The translations under genes were made by a program, and so were the position numbers. This document shows positions 31,954 through 44,859 of a DNA stretch of 64,000 bases, in pieces (the first letter of the stretch is position 1; the number at the start of each line of letters is the position of its first letter). The stretch comes from Rhodomyrtus psidioides (lineage: Eukaryota; Streptophyta; Magnoliopsida; Myrtales; Myrtaceae). The notes under the pieces were generated by a model, which worked only from the letters and a program-made list of their open reading frames with translations, was not told where the DNA came from and made no database searches. The stretch is taken from NCBI GenBank assembly GCA_021437785.1, contig JAILYB010000215.1:682001-746000 (forward strand), read 5' to 3'.

Positions 31954-34900
31954 TGTCGCGACCTAAAAAAAATAGGCTAATGGATTATTAGGTCAATTAA
32001 ATTAACTAACCTAACTCGGACCCTCCCAAGTCCTACCAAATCGCAACGTAGGTTCATTCGTGAAAAAATATTCAATCGGAGCCGCCACTAATCATTTACG
32101 GTAGGTTGATTAGAAATCTATATAAAATAGCGAGAGAACTATTTTATCTCTACGAACCAGAGAAAATGAGTTCGGGGACTTGGTTATATTAATTAAAAAT
32201 TAATACCCTTTCGATACCCAATTTTCATGAAAAGTCCTTAGTTTGATGATTTGATCTTTTTTTTTTATTTTCTTTTATTAAAAGCAATGCTAATGCAATC
32301 TAAATATATGACATGTGAAATGACATGGCAAGATGACGTGGCAAAAATGCATGACGTGGCAAAATGCATGATGTGGCAAAATGCATGACGTGGCATAATG
32401 ACGTGGCAAATATGCATGACGTGGCAAAATGCATGATATGGCATAATGACGTGGCAAAATGCATGACATGGTATAATGGCGTGGCAAATATGCATGACGT
32501 GGCAAAATGCATGATGTGGTAAAATGCATGACATGGAAAAATGATATGCAAGCTAAATTATACGATATGGCAATGCAAATGACATTTTTTTTTTGGTATT
32601 TTCTATGTATTTTCGGATTTATGAAAAAAAGAAGTGAAAAGGCCACCCTAAAGTCAAGAGAAATATAATTTAACTTAAGAAAAGCATGGGATTTTTTTGG
32701 GGTTTTTTTTAGGAATTTATCTAAGTATGAAAACACAGAAAATTTGAACAAAAATAAACAATTTTGCCCATAAAACACCTTGAAATCCGAAAATCCGATT
32801 TTTATTCACAACATCCCCCGAGATTAGGGTTAGCAAGTGAATATTTTATAGAATAACCGTCGTCCCTATATACATAGGGCAAACCTTGAAATTCTATCTA
32901 GGAATTAGCAATCCGCTCCTCAAGATTGAGGATTTGATATCTAATTCACACGTACGGACACGATCGTACTTCGAGATCGAGGTCATATGTTGCCCTTAAT
33001 GTACGTTTTCCGAGGGGCTAGGCACAATTAGGGAGCATGAATTATGGGCATGATTGTCTATTTAAGTGCAAACTTTAACAAACAAACAATCACACTAATA
33101 AGCTAAAATATGGAGCATGATATGTAACATAGCAATAAAGTGCGAACATAGACAGAATATGCAACCAGTCATGATGAGATCATCCCAAGGAAAACATGAC
33201 AATCAATCTTCGGGAATCAAGAAGAGATAACGCTAAAAAAAATTCAGAGCCCACCTTACCTTATCTGCCAAAATTTTGCATCTTTTCATAAAATATGTGC
33301 TTATCCAACTAGATTTCGCAAATACACATGCAAGACAATCCACATATTCAAGCAAGATGTGATTAATTGAGATGCGCGCAAATAGACAAAAGGATTGCGT
33401 GTATAAAGGTATGGAATTTTGCCAATGAAAGCCGAGCGGAACTTGCACTAAAAAAAGAACGGTACTCGCCCAAAACGGTGCTACTTCGGACTCCGAACAG
33501 CGATAATAACGAGCCTCGAACAATAATTCCTAAACCAGTAACGAAACTTTGCACGTGCGCCACGAATTTTGTGAATTAAGGCTGTCCATGGATCAATGGA
33601 ATTCATGGTGGAGCTTGATGACTTGCGATGATGGTGATTGGACTCGTTGGAATACCACCAAGAAGCTAGCAAACTTGTTGAGATTCACTTGAGACTTTGA
33701 TCCTCCAAGTCTGATCATGGCGACTCTTCTCTAATGGGATCTTCTCTGGACAGACGCCGTTGTTTGTCTTTTTTCCTCTTGATGTTCCCTGCACATTGAA
33801 CCATGGAGGAAAACGGGAAAACAAACAAATAAATAAATAGATGTAAGAGCAATGAAGGGTTCCTTTTTTGTTCCTCTTGTTAGAGTGCCTTTTATGGACT
33901 GATTATGCTCTCCCAGAGAACAATCCCTTTGGCTGTTTCGTCATTGATCAGCAGTGTGCTTCGTCGAGATTTGATCCTTGTGATAGACCATGGGCTGCGT
34001 CGACATCCACGAGGGTGTTTGGAGCGATGCTTGACTATGACTTGCTTTCTAGGATTGTCGGGTAAGGCTCGAATAACCTTTTCTCTCAATTATGCTATGA
34101 GCGCAATTGCCTCCTCCATTCTCTGTGTACGTAGCTTTTCACCTATGACTATGCACTCTCTCAGATTTTTTTTCGAAAACCTCCGGGGGATATTGCAGCT
34201 TCTACTCTCGATTTTTCACACATGGGCCACCGACACCTCTCTCTCTCTATAGTCGTCCCTCACCGTGGAAAACAAAAAAGCTTTCTCTCTTTTTCTTTTC
34301 TTTTTTTAACTCTCTTCCCCCCTTTTCAAATGAGCGAATTCTGCTCTTTTTATAGCAAACATCACTCACTTTTCATTGGAAAGCTTGGATCCGTCGAATC
34401 AATCACTGAAATTTGGCTCAAGATTGCCGCTGAGAATCGGCTGTCAATTAGTGCAAGGATTCCTCTTTTGTCGGTCTCCACGAATAACTCTTCTCTCGAC
34501 GTCCAGATACACTCCGCCTATGGCTCATTCACTTTAATTTTTCCTTCTTCATCTTGCATGAACAGAAGGAAGGGAGTGATAGACAAACGTCAGAATCAAT
34601 CAATCAAGCTATTGGCCTCTCTTTTCCATTGTGAGATTCAATCTTGAGAGTGAAATAAGCCCGAAGGCTTTATTTTTGTCTTGTCCTCTTTCTTTTCTTG
34701 TAGAAAAATTCTCGTGTGCCAAGAACTACTCTCTTGATTGGCGGCACTCCATTGATTCCCCCTTTTTATTTCCTTTTGTTCCTCAACTAGATGAGCACGC
34801 ACAAGTATACGGGAGGCCACCAAAATTTTAGGAAAAGGCCTTTCAATTCAAATTTTGGTCATTCAAAGGATAAGGGGTTTAAACAAATTTTCATAACCGC

Positions 34901-35070
34901 AAGCTTATGTGCTGAATTAAGCTCAAGGTCATTCATTTGTCGCCAATCCATGGAACTAAAATGATAATTATATGAAAACCGATCTAATTTTTTTGTTTGG
35001 GGCTAGAGTTTAGTCCCTAATTTTTATGCAATAAATAATTAAATAAGAAATCAAAATTTAGTTGTCAACA
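31954..35070 (-). repeat. LTR of element 2 (5' LTR in element sense), 3117 bp
   Basis: The near-identical partner of 21881-24998, with the RY/ACGT array at 32309-32568 and a variant tRNA-Arg motif (GGAGCCGCCA) at 32078-32087. Confidence 0.92.
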
Positions 35071-35075
35071 CAACT
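35071..35075. repeat. Target site duplication CAACT, right copy
   Basis: Matches 21876-21880, completing element 2. Confidence 0.88.
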
Positions 35076-36139
35076 CCACAATTTGTTTGGTATATGGGAA
35101 TTGTCATGCAATTTGATCGAGTCCCATATTGATGGTGAGGGAGAAAAACAAGCATGAAGTCTCTTTGAGATGTCAAGAGTAAGATTTGAAGTATTACAAG
35201 TTGAAGGAAGGAGTCCGACATTGATTATTTAGTGAGAATAACAAGTAAGAAAGCTCTTTAAAATATTAAGGATGAGATATGAAGATTTACTTCTCTCTTT
35301 TTGGCTAAGGGTGAAGTGGAAAGTTATTTTTTTTTAATGAAAAGCTTTTTAAGATGGTTGACATGCGTGTCGACCGCGTTGACTACGTGTCGGAAATTCG
35401 ACACGCATTGACCGCCGAATGTGTCGAACGCGTGTCGGAGTCCGACACATATCCGACACCGATGCGCACCATCCTATGGCATGTCGGTGCTTCTTAGTCC
35501 AGAACGCTAAAGCTACCCACCGATTCTCCAATGTCCGAACTCTCGCCCATGCTCTTGTCCGTATTCTCGGTTTGGTCAACCCTATCAAGTGAACGAGAAG
35601 CAAAAGGATCGAGCAGATGCGGAGCAACATGACCTATCTACTTTTCCAAGCCACAGTAGTACACAGCCTCGAATTCAAACTTGACTATTCCAACAGAGGG
35701 TCCTTCATTTACATAAACTTTAGAACAAACCACCTTATAGCTTGGGTATCGTGGTATGTTAGATTGAGTATCTGTAAACTCTTCTATTGTATGACTAATC
35801 TTTAAAGGGTGCCATACAGACGTTGTCGTACAAGCGTCGATGAATTTGACAGTTTAATATACTGAAAAGTGATTTCAACAACAAAGTGAGTATAAACCCA
35901 ACAAGTATGATTCCAAGGCTAAATGACTAAATATAGGATCACAAGATTGCAAACAGAGTTACTACGACAAAATTCAAAGTATACGAAGAATAGAATCTCA
36001 TAATCGAGTCGGAATCCAAATTATTCGAATCTCAGAACCTTAGAATCATCGAATTTGAAGTCATCACAACCAAAACAACTCGACAAACAATGCTCACAAT
36101 AGCAAAATCATAGATAGTCTACTAAGGACTAGGAATCTA
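35076..36139. other. Spacer and dispersed repeat debris
   Basis: Continues the repeat interrupted by element 2 (GATGGTGAGGGAGA shared with 21589) and holds a block of GTGTCGAACGCGTGTCGGA-like repeats. No gene. Confidence 0.4.
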
Positions 36140-36773
36140 CTTGCCTTGATTATTCAAGATAAATGACTACGAAATGACAACGGATGAACGAACAGATGGA
36201 CCGCGACACAAAGGATACGCACGGTTTGAGGTGCACGGCGGCGACACAGCACCAGCGAACGACGAAGCGTCGGTACGGCAGCTGCGTGGCCATGGGCGGT
36301 GAGGTTGCACAGTCAAAAGAGAGAAACAACACGAAGATTGTTTAACAGAATAATTGCGTCCGACGATCCTATGACGAAATAAACTAACTTAGAGGTTTAT
36401 ATAGGGAAAGCATAGTGAAGATAATCAGATTCAGACGAATCAGCAGCCGAAGGACACGCATGTGGCACGTGTCCTCTACGCATCACCGGCGGCTGATATG
36501 TGTCACGTACTTGTGACATGTGTTCGCCACGTGTCCCGTGACCGCCACATGTTCCGTGGCGATGACACATGGCCCACATGCAGCCACATCATGCTTTTTC
36601 CCTGATTATCCTAATTTCACACATATTTGACTCGATTGGACCCCAGTCCCTAGAATAATAAATCCACCATAATAATAATAATAATATTTTTAGAGTTCGT
36701 TTACTATTAATTCGAGCTCGACAAGCGCTAATCTGCTCGTAACTTAAGCTGATGGAAAACTCGGGTCACCACA
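36140..36773 (-). repeat. Part of a gypsy LTR with G-boxes and TATA
   Basis: On the minus strand an LTR starting TGTGGTGACCCGAG follows the purine tract CCTAAAGTGGGAGAAT. TATATAAA is at 36396-36403 (minus) and a cluster of CACGTG/ACGTGT sites (36466-36471, 36528-36533) lies upstream of it. The far end of the LTR is not defined. Confidence 0.55.
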
Positions 36774-38225
36774 ATTCTCCCACTTTAGGAAATTTCATCC
36801 TCGAAATTTTGATCTTTCTTCTTATACAAGGTCATCATCGGCCTTAATAGGTTTCTTATCTATCTGACAATATTATCGAACCATTCATTCAAATCTTCTG
36901 AATTTAGTTCTCAATGTCGTTCTCAAATCTTGTCAATTTAAATGGTGTCAACAATGGACTCATCAATATATCAAGAATATCCAAGCAGATCGTCCATCAT
37001 TACTCAGGACGTATACAATGTTTGCCAATCACAATGTAAAATCCATATGCCATATCTGTGGTTTCGTTGGTTACGGTCTTAAATACGTTTCACACTCATT
37101 TCACTGGGCCATGTCCGATGCAGTCCTCGGATCTTTGGAAATTATCCTCTAGGCATTCCTGATGCACTTCGGACTTCTGCAGGACATATCACTGCAAGCA
37201 AATACAAACAATACATTCCTACATAGACGAGATCTTCTCCAAAAATATTATCATCGGAGGTGTCATAACAGGCTTTCACCAACTCCCCACTACACATTTC
37301 AGGCATTTCTTTTCCAATGGCATCTCAGTCCATTCATTATATTTCATTTTAATATCTGAAATGTAATGGCATGTTTATGCAGTTCTAGTCTATTCAAGTT
37401 TAAACTTAGGAAAATCATTTCAGCATTGAAACCGACGCAACTTTAGCTTCTGGACATTGTTTGTTTCAAAAGCACAATTCAACTCAAACTCGAAATCGTT
37501 TCGATCCAAAATCGAGAACGTCCCAAAATTTGAAAATACTTTGGATTTCAAAAGCATAACTCAACTTAGATTTTCGAAATCATTTCAATACATAATCGAG
37601 AACGATATCAGACTTAGCACGATACCTACACTCACTATTCAAACGCATAACTTGGTTCATTTCTACCCCCACTGCCATCTATTCCAAGAAGACTGGCAAA
37701 GCCACTCCTTAATCCGCTCTTATCTCTGCCCGAGCGTCCACTCCCCACAATCTCGCTAGACCGGGTTGCTACAGGACGTCACCAAGTCACACATTTATGA
37801 AGAGTCACATTCAACATGCCCCATACCATGTCTCACTACAATTTTATAGATATCCCGTGCAGCTCGTCCCATATCAAGTTGACGGTTTATGGTTTTAATA
37901 TACTCATGCATGCATGTTTTTTATGCTCAATGGTTTTAATGCAAATAAATCCATGCGATGCATGATATTTTAAAATTTAGACCAGGTATGTCATAGATTC
38001 ACAACTTAAACTTAACTATAACCATCAAGCGACCAATTAAATAATAATAGCCTAGCATAAATCTATGACAATTTGGTCGATATAAACAGCAACCATATTT
38101 CATAATGTTCAAGATCAATATCTAAAATTCCATTTCACAACTTGATAATCCATCCATATGATCCACAAATGTTAATTGTTTATCACAATTTCATAGCCAC
38201 AATCAGTTAATGCACAGCTAACCAT
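36774..38225 (-). mobile_element. Decayed gypsy internal region
   Basis: Just inside the LTR the minus strand reads AAATTTCGAGGATGAAATTT, the usual end of chromovirus-type polyproteins before the purine tract. The rest lacks ORFs. The part 37690-37930 resembles 57570-57800 in the element at the right, so both are relics of one family. Confidence 0.5.
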
Positions 38226-39076
38226 TGTCGCGACCCATTTTTTCGGACCTCGATCCGATGACAGGCTAATGGGATTGCCGGATCGCTCCCCCAACCCAAA
38301 CACTCTCTACTCTGGAATGTGGATCGCGGGCCTCGATCGGCGCAGGCCCTCCCAGAACCATACCAAACGCAATGGGAGTAATTTTTCTTTTTCGGAGCTT
38401 TTGACTATAAGAGTTGATCGCTTTCGACATTAGTGTGGTCATGGTGGCATGTTCAACATGTGCATGCATTTGAAGTTGCCACCGATCCTTCTTGGAAGGT
38501 GGATCGGTGTGACATTCCGAATTCCGACCCTTTTCGAGGCTATTGATTGGAAATATATCGATCGGTGTATTTCAGTTATATCTCGCTCAAAGCTGGCCAC
38601 TCTCGAGTTAACTAACCGAAAGGGAAAGACTAACGCGGAGTCAAGTACGTGGACCTGGGTCGGACCTCGATCCGATGACGGGCTAATGGGATTGCCGGAT
38701 CGCTCCCCCAACCCAAACACTCTCTACTTTGGAATGTGGATCGCGGGCCTCGATCGGCGCAGGCCCTCCCAGAACCATACCAAACGCCACGGGAGTAATT
38801 TTTCTTTTTCGAAGCTTTTGACGATAAGAGTTGATCGCTTTCGACATTAGTGTGGCCGTGGTGGCATGTGCAACATGTGCATGCATTTGAAGCTGTCACC
38901 GATCCTTCTTGGAAGGTGGATCGTGTGACATTCTGAATTCCGACCCTTTTCGAGGCTATTGATTGGAAATATATCGATCGGTGCATTTCAGTCATATCTC
39001 GCTCGAAGCTGGCCACTCTCGAGTTAACTGACCGAAAGGGAAAGACTAACGCGGAGTCAAGTACGTGGACCTGGGA
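38226..39076 (-). repeat. Truncated Tat/Ogre-family LTR with an internal 417-bp tandem duplication
   Basis: Begins TGTCGCGACCC like the LTRs of elements 1-3 and follows element 1's LTR with similar motifs (GGCTAATGG, CAGGCCCTCCCAG, GTTGATCGCTTTCGACATTA). 38243-38659 is repeated directly as 38660-39075. No TGTCAACA end or partner LTR was found, so it is a fragment. Confidence 0.65.
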
Positions 39077-40239
39077 AATTCGAATAAGAAATGACACTTT
39101 GACCATAAGATTGTCAATGGGATATTTTGGGCCAACAGAGATCGATCTAAAAACGATCATGTGATGCTTTTCTAGTGTTATACGGTTGGGACGCGGGTGA
39201 TTCCGCTTAGCCAATGTATAATTTGCGAAAATTCCCTAAATCGGATTCCGATGATCAGAACCGCAGGAACTAGAAATAGACCATCGCAATCACATGACAA
39301 CCAAAGTCGTCACAACTTGAGAAAATCATAAGGTCGATACGCATAGCGCCTGCAAGAGTCGCCCATCAGCTTGAGATAAACTGGAATTACAGTCGACGAG
39401 AACTCGACATGACTTTGACCTCAGATTTGGGTACTGGATATTGAGGAATTTCAACATTTGAAATACTTGGACGCTGCCTCATCAGGGATAGTTAAGATCG
39501 TAATTCACCCCCATAAGATTAGAAAAGTGAAACTTTGGATTGTAAGCGAGAAATTACCTTTTTTGCCCCTAATTGGATATCATTTTCTTTAAGACAAACC
39601 AAGGGCAATTTAATCTTTTGCCTCTCCCCCTTGGTGACCGAAAAAGAGAGGATAAAATTGTCATTTGGCTTCAAGATTTTTGTGGTGAGGATAAGACAAC
39701 CTATTAGCTAGGGATTAGGAACCTAAGTTGGCATTTAATGCTTGTCAAATTCTCACCTACCTCAATTCCTTTCTTGCTTATCTTTGGGATTAAGAAAATC
39801 TCTATCTCTTCCTCCTCAAGCCTTGGCCGAAACCCCATCCCTCTATCTCTCATTTTCATTTTTCCTTCTTGCTCTCTCTCGCTCAGCTCGCCACCCAGTC
39901 CCAGAACCGTCCGGTTTTCCGGCCATAACTCCGTTTTTTGTGGTCGGATGACGGCAAGCCATCCACCATTAGAAAGCTTTTTCTCTTGCAGTTCCAACAA
40001 GGTATTATGAGCCCAAATCCACCCAGCCATTTGTCCCGTAAAGCCGTTTGAAGAGGCAAATGTCAGACTAACCTGATCCGAACCCAAGAGCTCCTAAGTG
40101 GGATTTCTGAGCTCATTTCACACCACTATTCGGTAAGACACTCCTTGAACCTAGTTAAGACATTTAACAACATGTATTTGAGGTATATATGGATATTTGA
40201 AGGATTTTGAGGGGTGAACTCTTGCATAGGGATCTTACC
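39077..40239. repeat. Gypsy LTR debris, partly inverted
   Basis: 39740-40000 is similar, in reverse orientation, to 40730-40970 (shared CCGGCCATAACTCCGTT-type and ATCCACCATTAGAAAGC-type text). It appears to be a rearranged copy of the LTR that follows. ORFs are chance frames. Confidence 0.45.
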
Positions 40240-41347
40240 GAAAATTTTGGAGCTAGGCGACACTCCAATGAGACTCTAAGTGGCTCGGTTCTACAGCCGG
40301 CAGCAGGGTCAGTTTCTGACCTTGTAAAACCAAGCATTTTCAACCATCAAAAACCATTCAAACTCCAATAAATCCTCAATATCATTTTGCTAAACCCTTA
40401 TACTGTGTTGAGAAGACCTTACCGAAAATTAGAAGCAAGATAAGCCCTTAAATTACTCCCAATGTTCACGGCACCACCTAGACAGAACCGGTCCAGTTTT
40501 ATCCAACAAAACAGCAAGGGATCAGCCCTTAATACCCAATATAATCCATCTTCAAACCCTCAAACACAATCATATATGTCTTATTTAAGGTTGAGAAGTG
40601 GTCTTACCGCAAACCAAGCCATAACAAGCTCGAAAAACCCATTTGAAGCTCGCGGGTTCAAGTCTGACCAGTTTGACCTTTGCTCCTTCAAACAGCTCTA
40701 CAGGACAAACGGCTGGGCCAAATTGAGCTCACGATATGTCGTTAGAACGGAAAGAGAATAAATTTTCTAATGGTGGATGACTCGTTTCCATACGATAACG
40801 AACGAAGGAGTTATGGCCAAAACAACAAACGGTTCTGGGTCTAGGCAGTGAGCTAGCCGAGAGAAAAAAGAGAGGAAAAGTGAGAGAGGAATGAGGAGGA
40901 GAGGGAGCTCGGCCGAAAATGATGAGATGAGAGAGAGAGAAGAGAGTCTTCCACACTTCACTTGGTCAAAGGATTGAATGGTAGTTGGGACTTGACTACT
41001 ATTAATAGCTAAACATATGTTTATGCTCCACTAATGACACTTGTCATTTATAAATAATATCTTGAAGCTTTAAAGACCAAACTACCCTCAAATTTTCTAC
41101 CACCAAGGGGGATTGACAAAAGACCAAAATGCCCTTAAACAATTCTTAAGGCAAGGGTATTCTTCCAGGGGCAAAATGGTAATTTCATACTTTCCGTTCG
41201 AATTTTCACTTTTCCAATATAAATCACCGTCGATGAGGCGTCGTCCAATTCCTTTCAAATGTTATAATTCTTCATATTCGATATTCAATTTCGAGACTCC
41301 ATTTCATGTCAATAACCTCGAGGAGGGTCGAAATCCGTAATGTCACA
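40240..41347 (-). repeat. Partial left LTR of the older gypsy element (element 4)
   Basis: Direct repeat of 59990-61691 without the 581-bp insertion present there. Ends ...AATGTCACA and is followed by the complement of purine tract AAAGGAGAAGAGT. Only the distal part of the LTR is present; homology stops near 40240. Confidence 0.65.
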
Positions 41348-41883
41348 ACTCTTCTCCTTTAAAGAAATTTCGTTCTCGAAATTTACAACTTTCCAATTAT
41401 CCAGTCTTTTGGGGTACTGATGCCTCATCGCTACCTCACTTTTCAAAGTAGCTCTTTTCATTACTTGACACTTCTATAACGTTCTTGCCAATAACCGTTC
41501 TTATCCTTTAGAACTCGTTTCTTTTTGTCCTCAGCCAGTGCTCACCTTTCTCTATTCCTTTTCGACATTCGTAATGTCTGTTGGTTATATACCATCAAGC
41601 ATTTAGATCACCTTTTCAATTGTCTATTAGTCCGGGGACAATATGCATGTCATACTACAATCCAGCTTTTCTTAATTCTTGACTGAAAGGCTTTCCAGAG
41701 CATCACATTAAGCTTAAGCTCTTTACCTATCATCATCATTATTAAACCATCATAAGAATGTACTTTTTGGTACCCATACCATTTGGCATATCATTTCCTT
41801 CAAACGTCTTCTTGTACCATCTTAGATTCATGGGTTTTATCAACTTGCCCTCTATTATCCAAATCGAGTCATCGCCCTCTCGA
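41348..41883 (-). mobile_element. Internal region of element 4, left part
   Basis: Minus strand ends with AAATTTCGAGAACGAAATTT and the purine tract, a typical chromovirus 3' internal end. It is interrupted by element 3 and resumes at 53676. No ORF. Confidence 0.55.
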
Positions 41884-41888
41884 CTCCT
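41884..41888. repeat. Target site duplication CTCCT, left copy
   Basis: Repeated at 53671-53675 after the right LTR of element 3. Confidence 0.88.
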
Positions 41889-42737
41889 TGTCGCGACCCT
41901 CTTGAGATTCGCCGTGGGCTCTCGAGGGCTAATGGACCGTCCAGTCTGGTCGGACGCAGGCCTCTCCCAAGGCCCGTTACCCAAATCGCAACGGAGGTAT
42001 GCGTAGTCGACCTTCAGTGTGGTCTAGTGACATGTGCTAAGTGTGCATGCCATGGAGTCGCCACCAATCATTTTTTTGGAGGGTATGATTGGACCACCCT
42101 ATTGAATAGTCGGGAGTTTCTATTCAATTCTACGATAACCAGAGAAATGGGTTCGGGGACTTAGTTACGTCAACTGTCAGAGTTGACGCCCTTTCGGTAC
42201 CTAAGTTGATTGAATTTTCTGCAATTTTTCTCAATTTTTTTTTTGAATTTTTCCTTAGTATTCACTTTTTTTGAATTTTTTTTATTTGATTTTTTTTATT
42301 ATAAATTTCATGAAAATAAGTCCCAACTGAAACGGTCCCTAACTCGCCACGTGGCGTCTCGGTGACAATCGAATCATTTTAATTGTTGTAAAATTCGAAT
42401 TTTATTTCTTTTAATGTTAAAAATATTTTTTTTATTCCGAAAATCATCGGATCACGACACGTGGCTCATCTGCAACCATCCAATCTAGCATTTTTTTTTT
42501 GTTTTTATAGGACGCAACACAATGCAAAAAAAAAATAATAATAAAGAAGATATTAAGTCATTATACAACATAAACATAAGCAAAGGAGATGGGATCCGGT
42601 GAATTTTACGACGTCGGAGTCCGTCGGTGCTCGTGCAACAATGTGTGGGGGGTATAAACCACCAGCAGGAGGCTCGGCCTTCCGATTCTGGGGTAGCACA
42701 ATATAATTTACAGAAAATAAATAAATAAAACACCTTG

Positions 42738-43016
42738 GACACCAATAGGAGGCTTAGCCTTCCGATTCTGGGTCTTTTATGCGAAATATAGAAATGTTAT
42801 GACATAAAGTAAATACACAGCAAATATTTAGACACCAACAGGAGGCTCGGCCTTCCGATTCTGGGTCTTTTATGCGAAATATAGAAATGCTATGACATAA
42901 AGTAAATACGCAGCAAATATTTAGACACCAACAGGAGGCTCGGCCTTCCGATTCTGGGTCTTTTATGCGAAATATAGAAATGCTATGACATAAAGTAAAT
43001 ACACAGCAAATATTCA
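42738..43016. repeat. Three 93-bp tandem repeats in LTR of element 3
   Basis: Units contain GGAGGCTCGGCCTTCCGATT and GCGAAATATAGAAATG. The same array is at 52184-52462. A fourth partial unit stands near 42660. Confidence 0.85.
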
Positions 43017-43489
43017 GCAACCTTAAAATTCCAGAACATAGCCTATCATCTTAGGAAGCCATCACCGAAAATTTCACCTTAAAAGGAGTCCAAATGAGTG
43101 AGATATGACCACAATACCTCAATTCGCTCGATTTTCGTCGACTGTTTTTCAAAAAATCACCATAATTTAACCAGACCTCGAAAATTCACGAAACCAACGG
43201 GAAATTGTTAAGGACATCTTAACTTAACCTGTGATGGTCAGAGGGAGGCGCAAAGGTCGCCGGAAGGGCTGATCGTGGAGGACGACGGCGGCGGAGAAAC
43301 TGGTCGTTACAGGGTCAGCAACGACCTTTGCTCATTCAAACGGCTCCATCGGACGAATGGCTGGGCCAAATGAGCCTTATAATATATCCCTGGAAAGATA
43401 AGACGATAAGCTTTCTATTGGAGGTGGTTTCGCCTCGATCTGATATTGGACGACGGAGTTATGATCGGAACAGTGAGATGGTTCGGGAA

Positions 43490-43627
43490 AGGGAGAGGAG
43501 AGAGGAAGAAGAAGAAGAAGAAGAAGAAGAAGAAGAAGAGGAAGAGGAAGAGGAAGAAGAAGGAGGAGGAGGAGAGAAGGAGAAGAAGAAGAGGAAGAGG
43601 AAGAAGAAGGAGGAGGAGGAGAGAAGA
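43490..43627 (+). repeat. GAA/GAG purine tract in LTR of element 3
   Basis: About 135 bases of almost pure purine on the plus strand (GAAGAAGAAG, GAGGAGGAGG). Repeated at 52936-53073. It produces spurious poly-Glu and poly-Ser frames. Confidence 0.9.
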
Positions 43628-44223
43628 CGTGCGGATGATGAAGGGGAATAAATAGTAATGAAAATAAAATAAAATAATATAATAATAATATAATAATAAT
43701 ATAATAAAATATTAAAAAGTAAAAATAATAATAAAATAATCAAAAGCGAAGACAAAATGATTAGTCCCCTTTTCCTTTTAAATGATGATGTTTTCACTCC
43801 TTTTCCTTTTAATCATTACTAATATTTTTGCCAAATTCAATTTTATGATGATCAAAGAACACCTAAAATCAAACCTGAATTTTACTATTTTATGAGGTCA
43901 GAAAATGGATAAAATAAAAATAAAAATACTGACTATTTTTATATATTTTTGTGACCTCAAATATTATTTTTCTTGATTTTCTTTTTCTTTTTTTCTCTTT
44001 TTTTGTATTTTTCGAAAATATATTAAAAAAATGAAAATTATGAAAATAATTTTTTTGGTCAAAATGGTTCATTTAGTTTGGCTAAGGTCACCAAAATTGA
44101 TTTTTCAATTTTTAAACTTTTTATGGATTTTCTATGAATTTTCAAAATAAAAATAAAAATAATAAATAAATAATAATAATAATAATAATAATAATAAAGT
44201 TGATCAAAATTTAGGTGTCAACA

Positions 44224-44290
44224 GCTGCCCCTCTTTGGGAGGAATCTCGTTAGAGGTTTCTCTCAAAGATAAGGTGACACCTGAGTCCTG
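44224..44290 (-). other. Polypurine tract and stem-loops of element 3
   Basis: Inner stem TCTTTGGGAG/CTCTCAAAGA with one wobble pair; outer stem TTAGGTGTCA (44211-44220, LTR edge) with TGACACCTGA (44274-44283), one wobble. Purine tract minus strand AAAGAGGGGCAGC. Confidence 0.65.
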
Positions 44291-44671
44291 ATCGACTCGA
44301 CTTAGGAAACTAAAGGAAAAAGAGTCATGACATCCAATTTTCATGCTTGTCCATGTATGCTCTTTCTTGAAGGGGGAAACATTCATTTGACATGAGAGAG
44401 TGAGATAATAGAGAGACATACCTGCCACTTACCTGTTCGATGTTTGTACGATTTTCGCAGTGTTTGATGGATTCAAGAGAATTTCTAGGAACTCGTTACT
44501 AGAGTATCCTAGAGAGGTTAAGCTCTGACCCGTATGGTGGGTCAAACCATAATGGGATTCCTAACTGATAGGAATCTAAGGAAGACGCGTCCCATTTGAG
44601 ATTTGCCAATGATTTTGATCCGTATGGTGGATTGGACCATTGAGTTGACCATTTAAGTGATTTTCACTATT

Positions 44672-44850
44672 GGATTGACCCTTCAGGCGGTTTCTACCTT
44701 TGATTGACCCTTCAGGCGGTTTCTACCATTATTTTGACCCTTCAGGCGGTTTCTACCTTGTGTTGACCCTTCAGGCGGTATCTACCATGTGTTGACCCTT
44801 CAGGCGGTATCTACCATGAGTTGACCCTTCAGGCGGTATCTACCATAGTT
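44672..44850. repeat. About 24-bp tandem repeats, element 3
   Basis: About seven units of TTGACCCTTCAGGCGG plus TTTCTACC or TATCTACC, the same family as 3478-3920. Confidence 0.85.
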
Positions 44851-44859
44851 TTGCTTTGA

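Larger units (their letters stand above)
21881..35070 (-). mobile_element. Intact non-autonomous Tat/Ogre-type LTR element 2
   Basis: A 13.2-kb element with LTRs 21881-24998 and 31954-35070 that differ at only a handful of positions, CAACT duplications, a tRNA-Arg primer site (31934-31950) and a purine tract beside the left LTR. The interior has no intact ORF of note, only a degenerate reverse transcriptase scrap. LTR ends, primer site, leader and 3' region tie it to elements 1 and 3. Confidence 0.92.
41889..44223 (-). repeat. LTR of element 3 (3' LTR in element sense), 2335 bp
   Basis: TGTCGCGACCC to GGTGTCAACA. It contains CGCCACGTGGCG (a palindromic G-box, about 42350), three 93-bp repeats, a GAA/GAG purine tract and an ATA-rich end. 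It matches 51335-53670 with about one indel. Confidence 0.93.

Noticed and set aside
43328..43651. ORFs with poly-Glu, poly-Lys or poly-Ser (also at 52721-53244)
   Set aside because: All derive from the GAA/GAG tract in the LTR and occur in both LTR copies.
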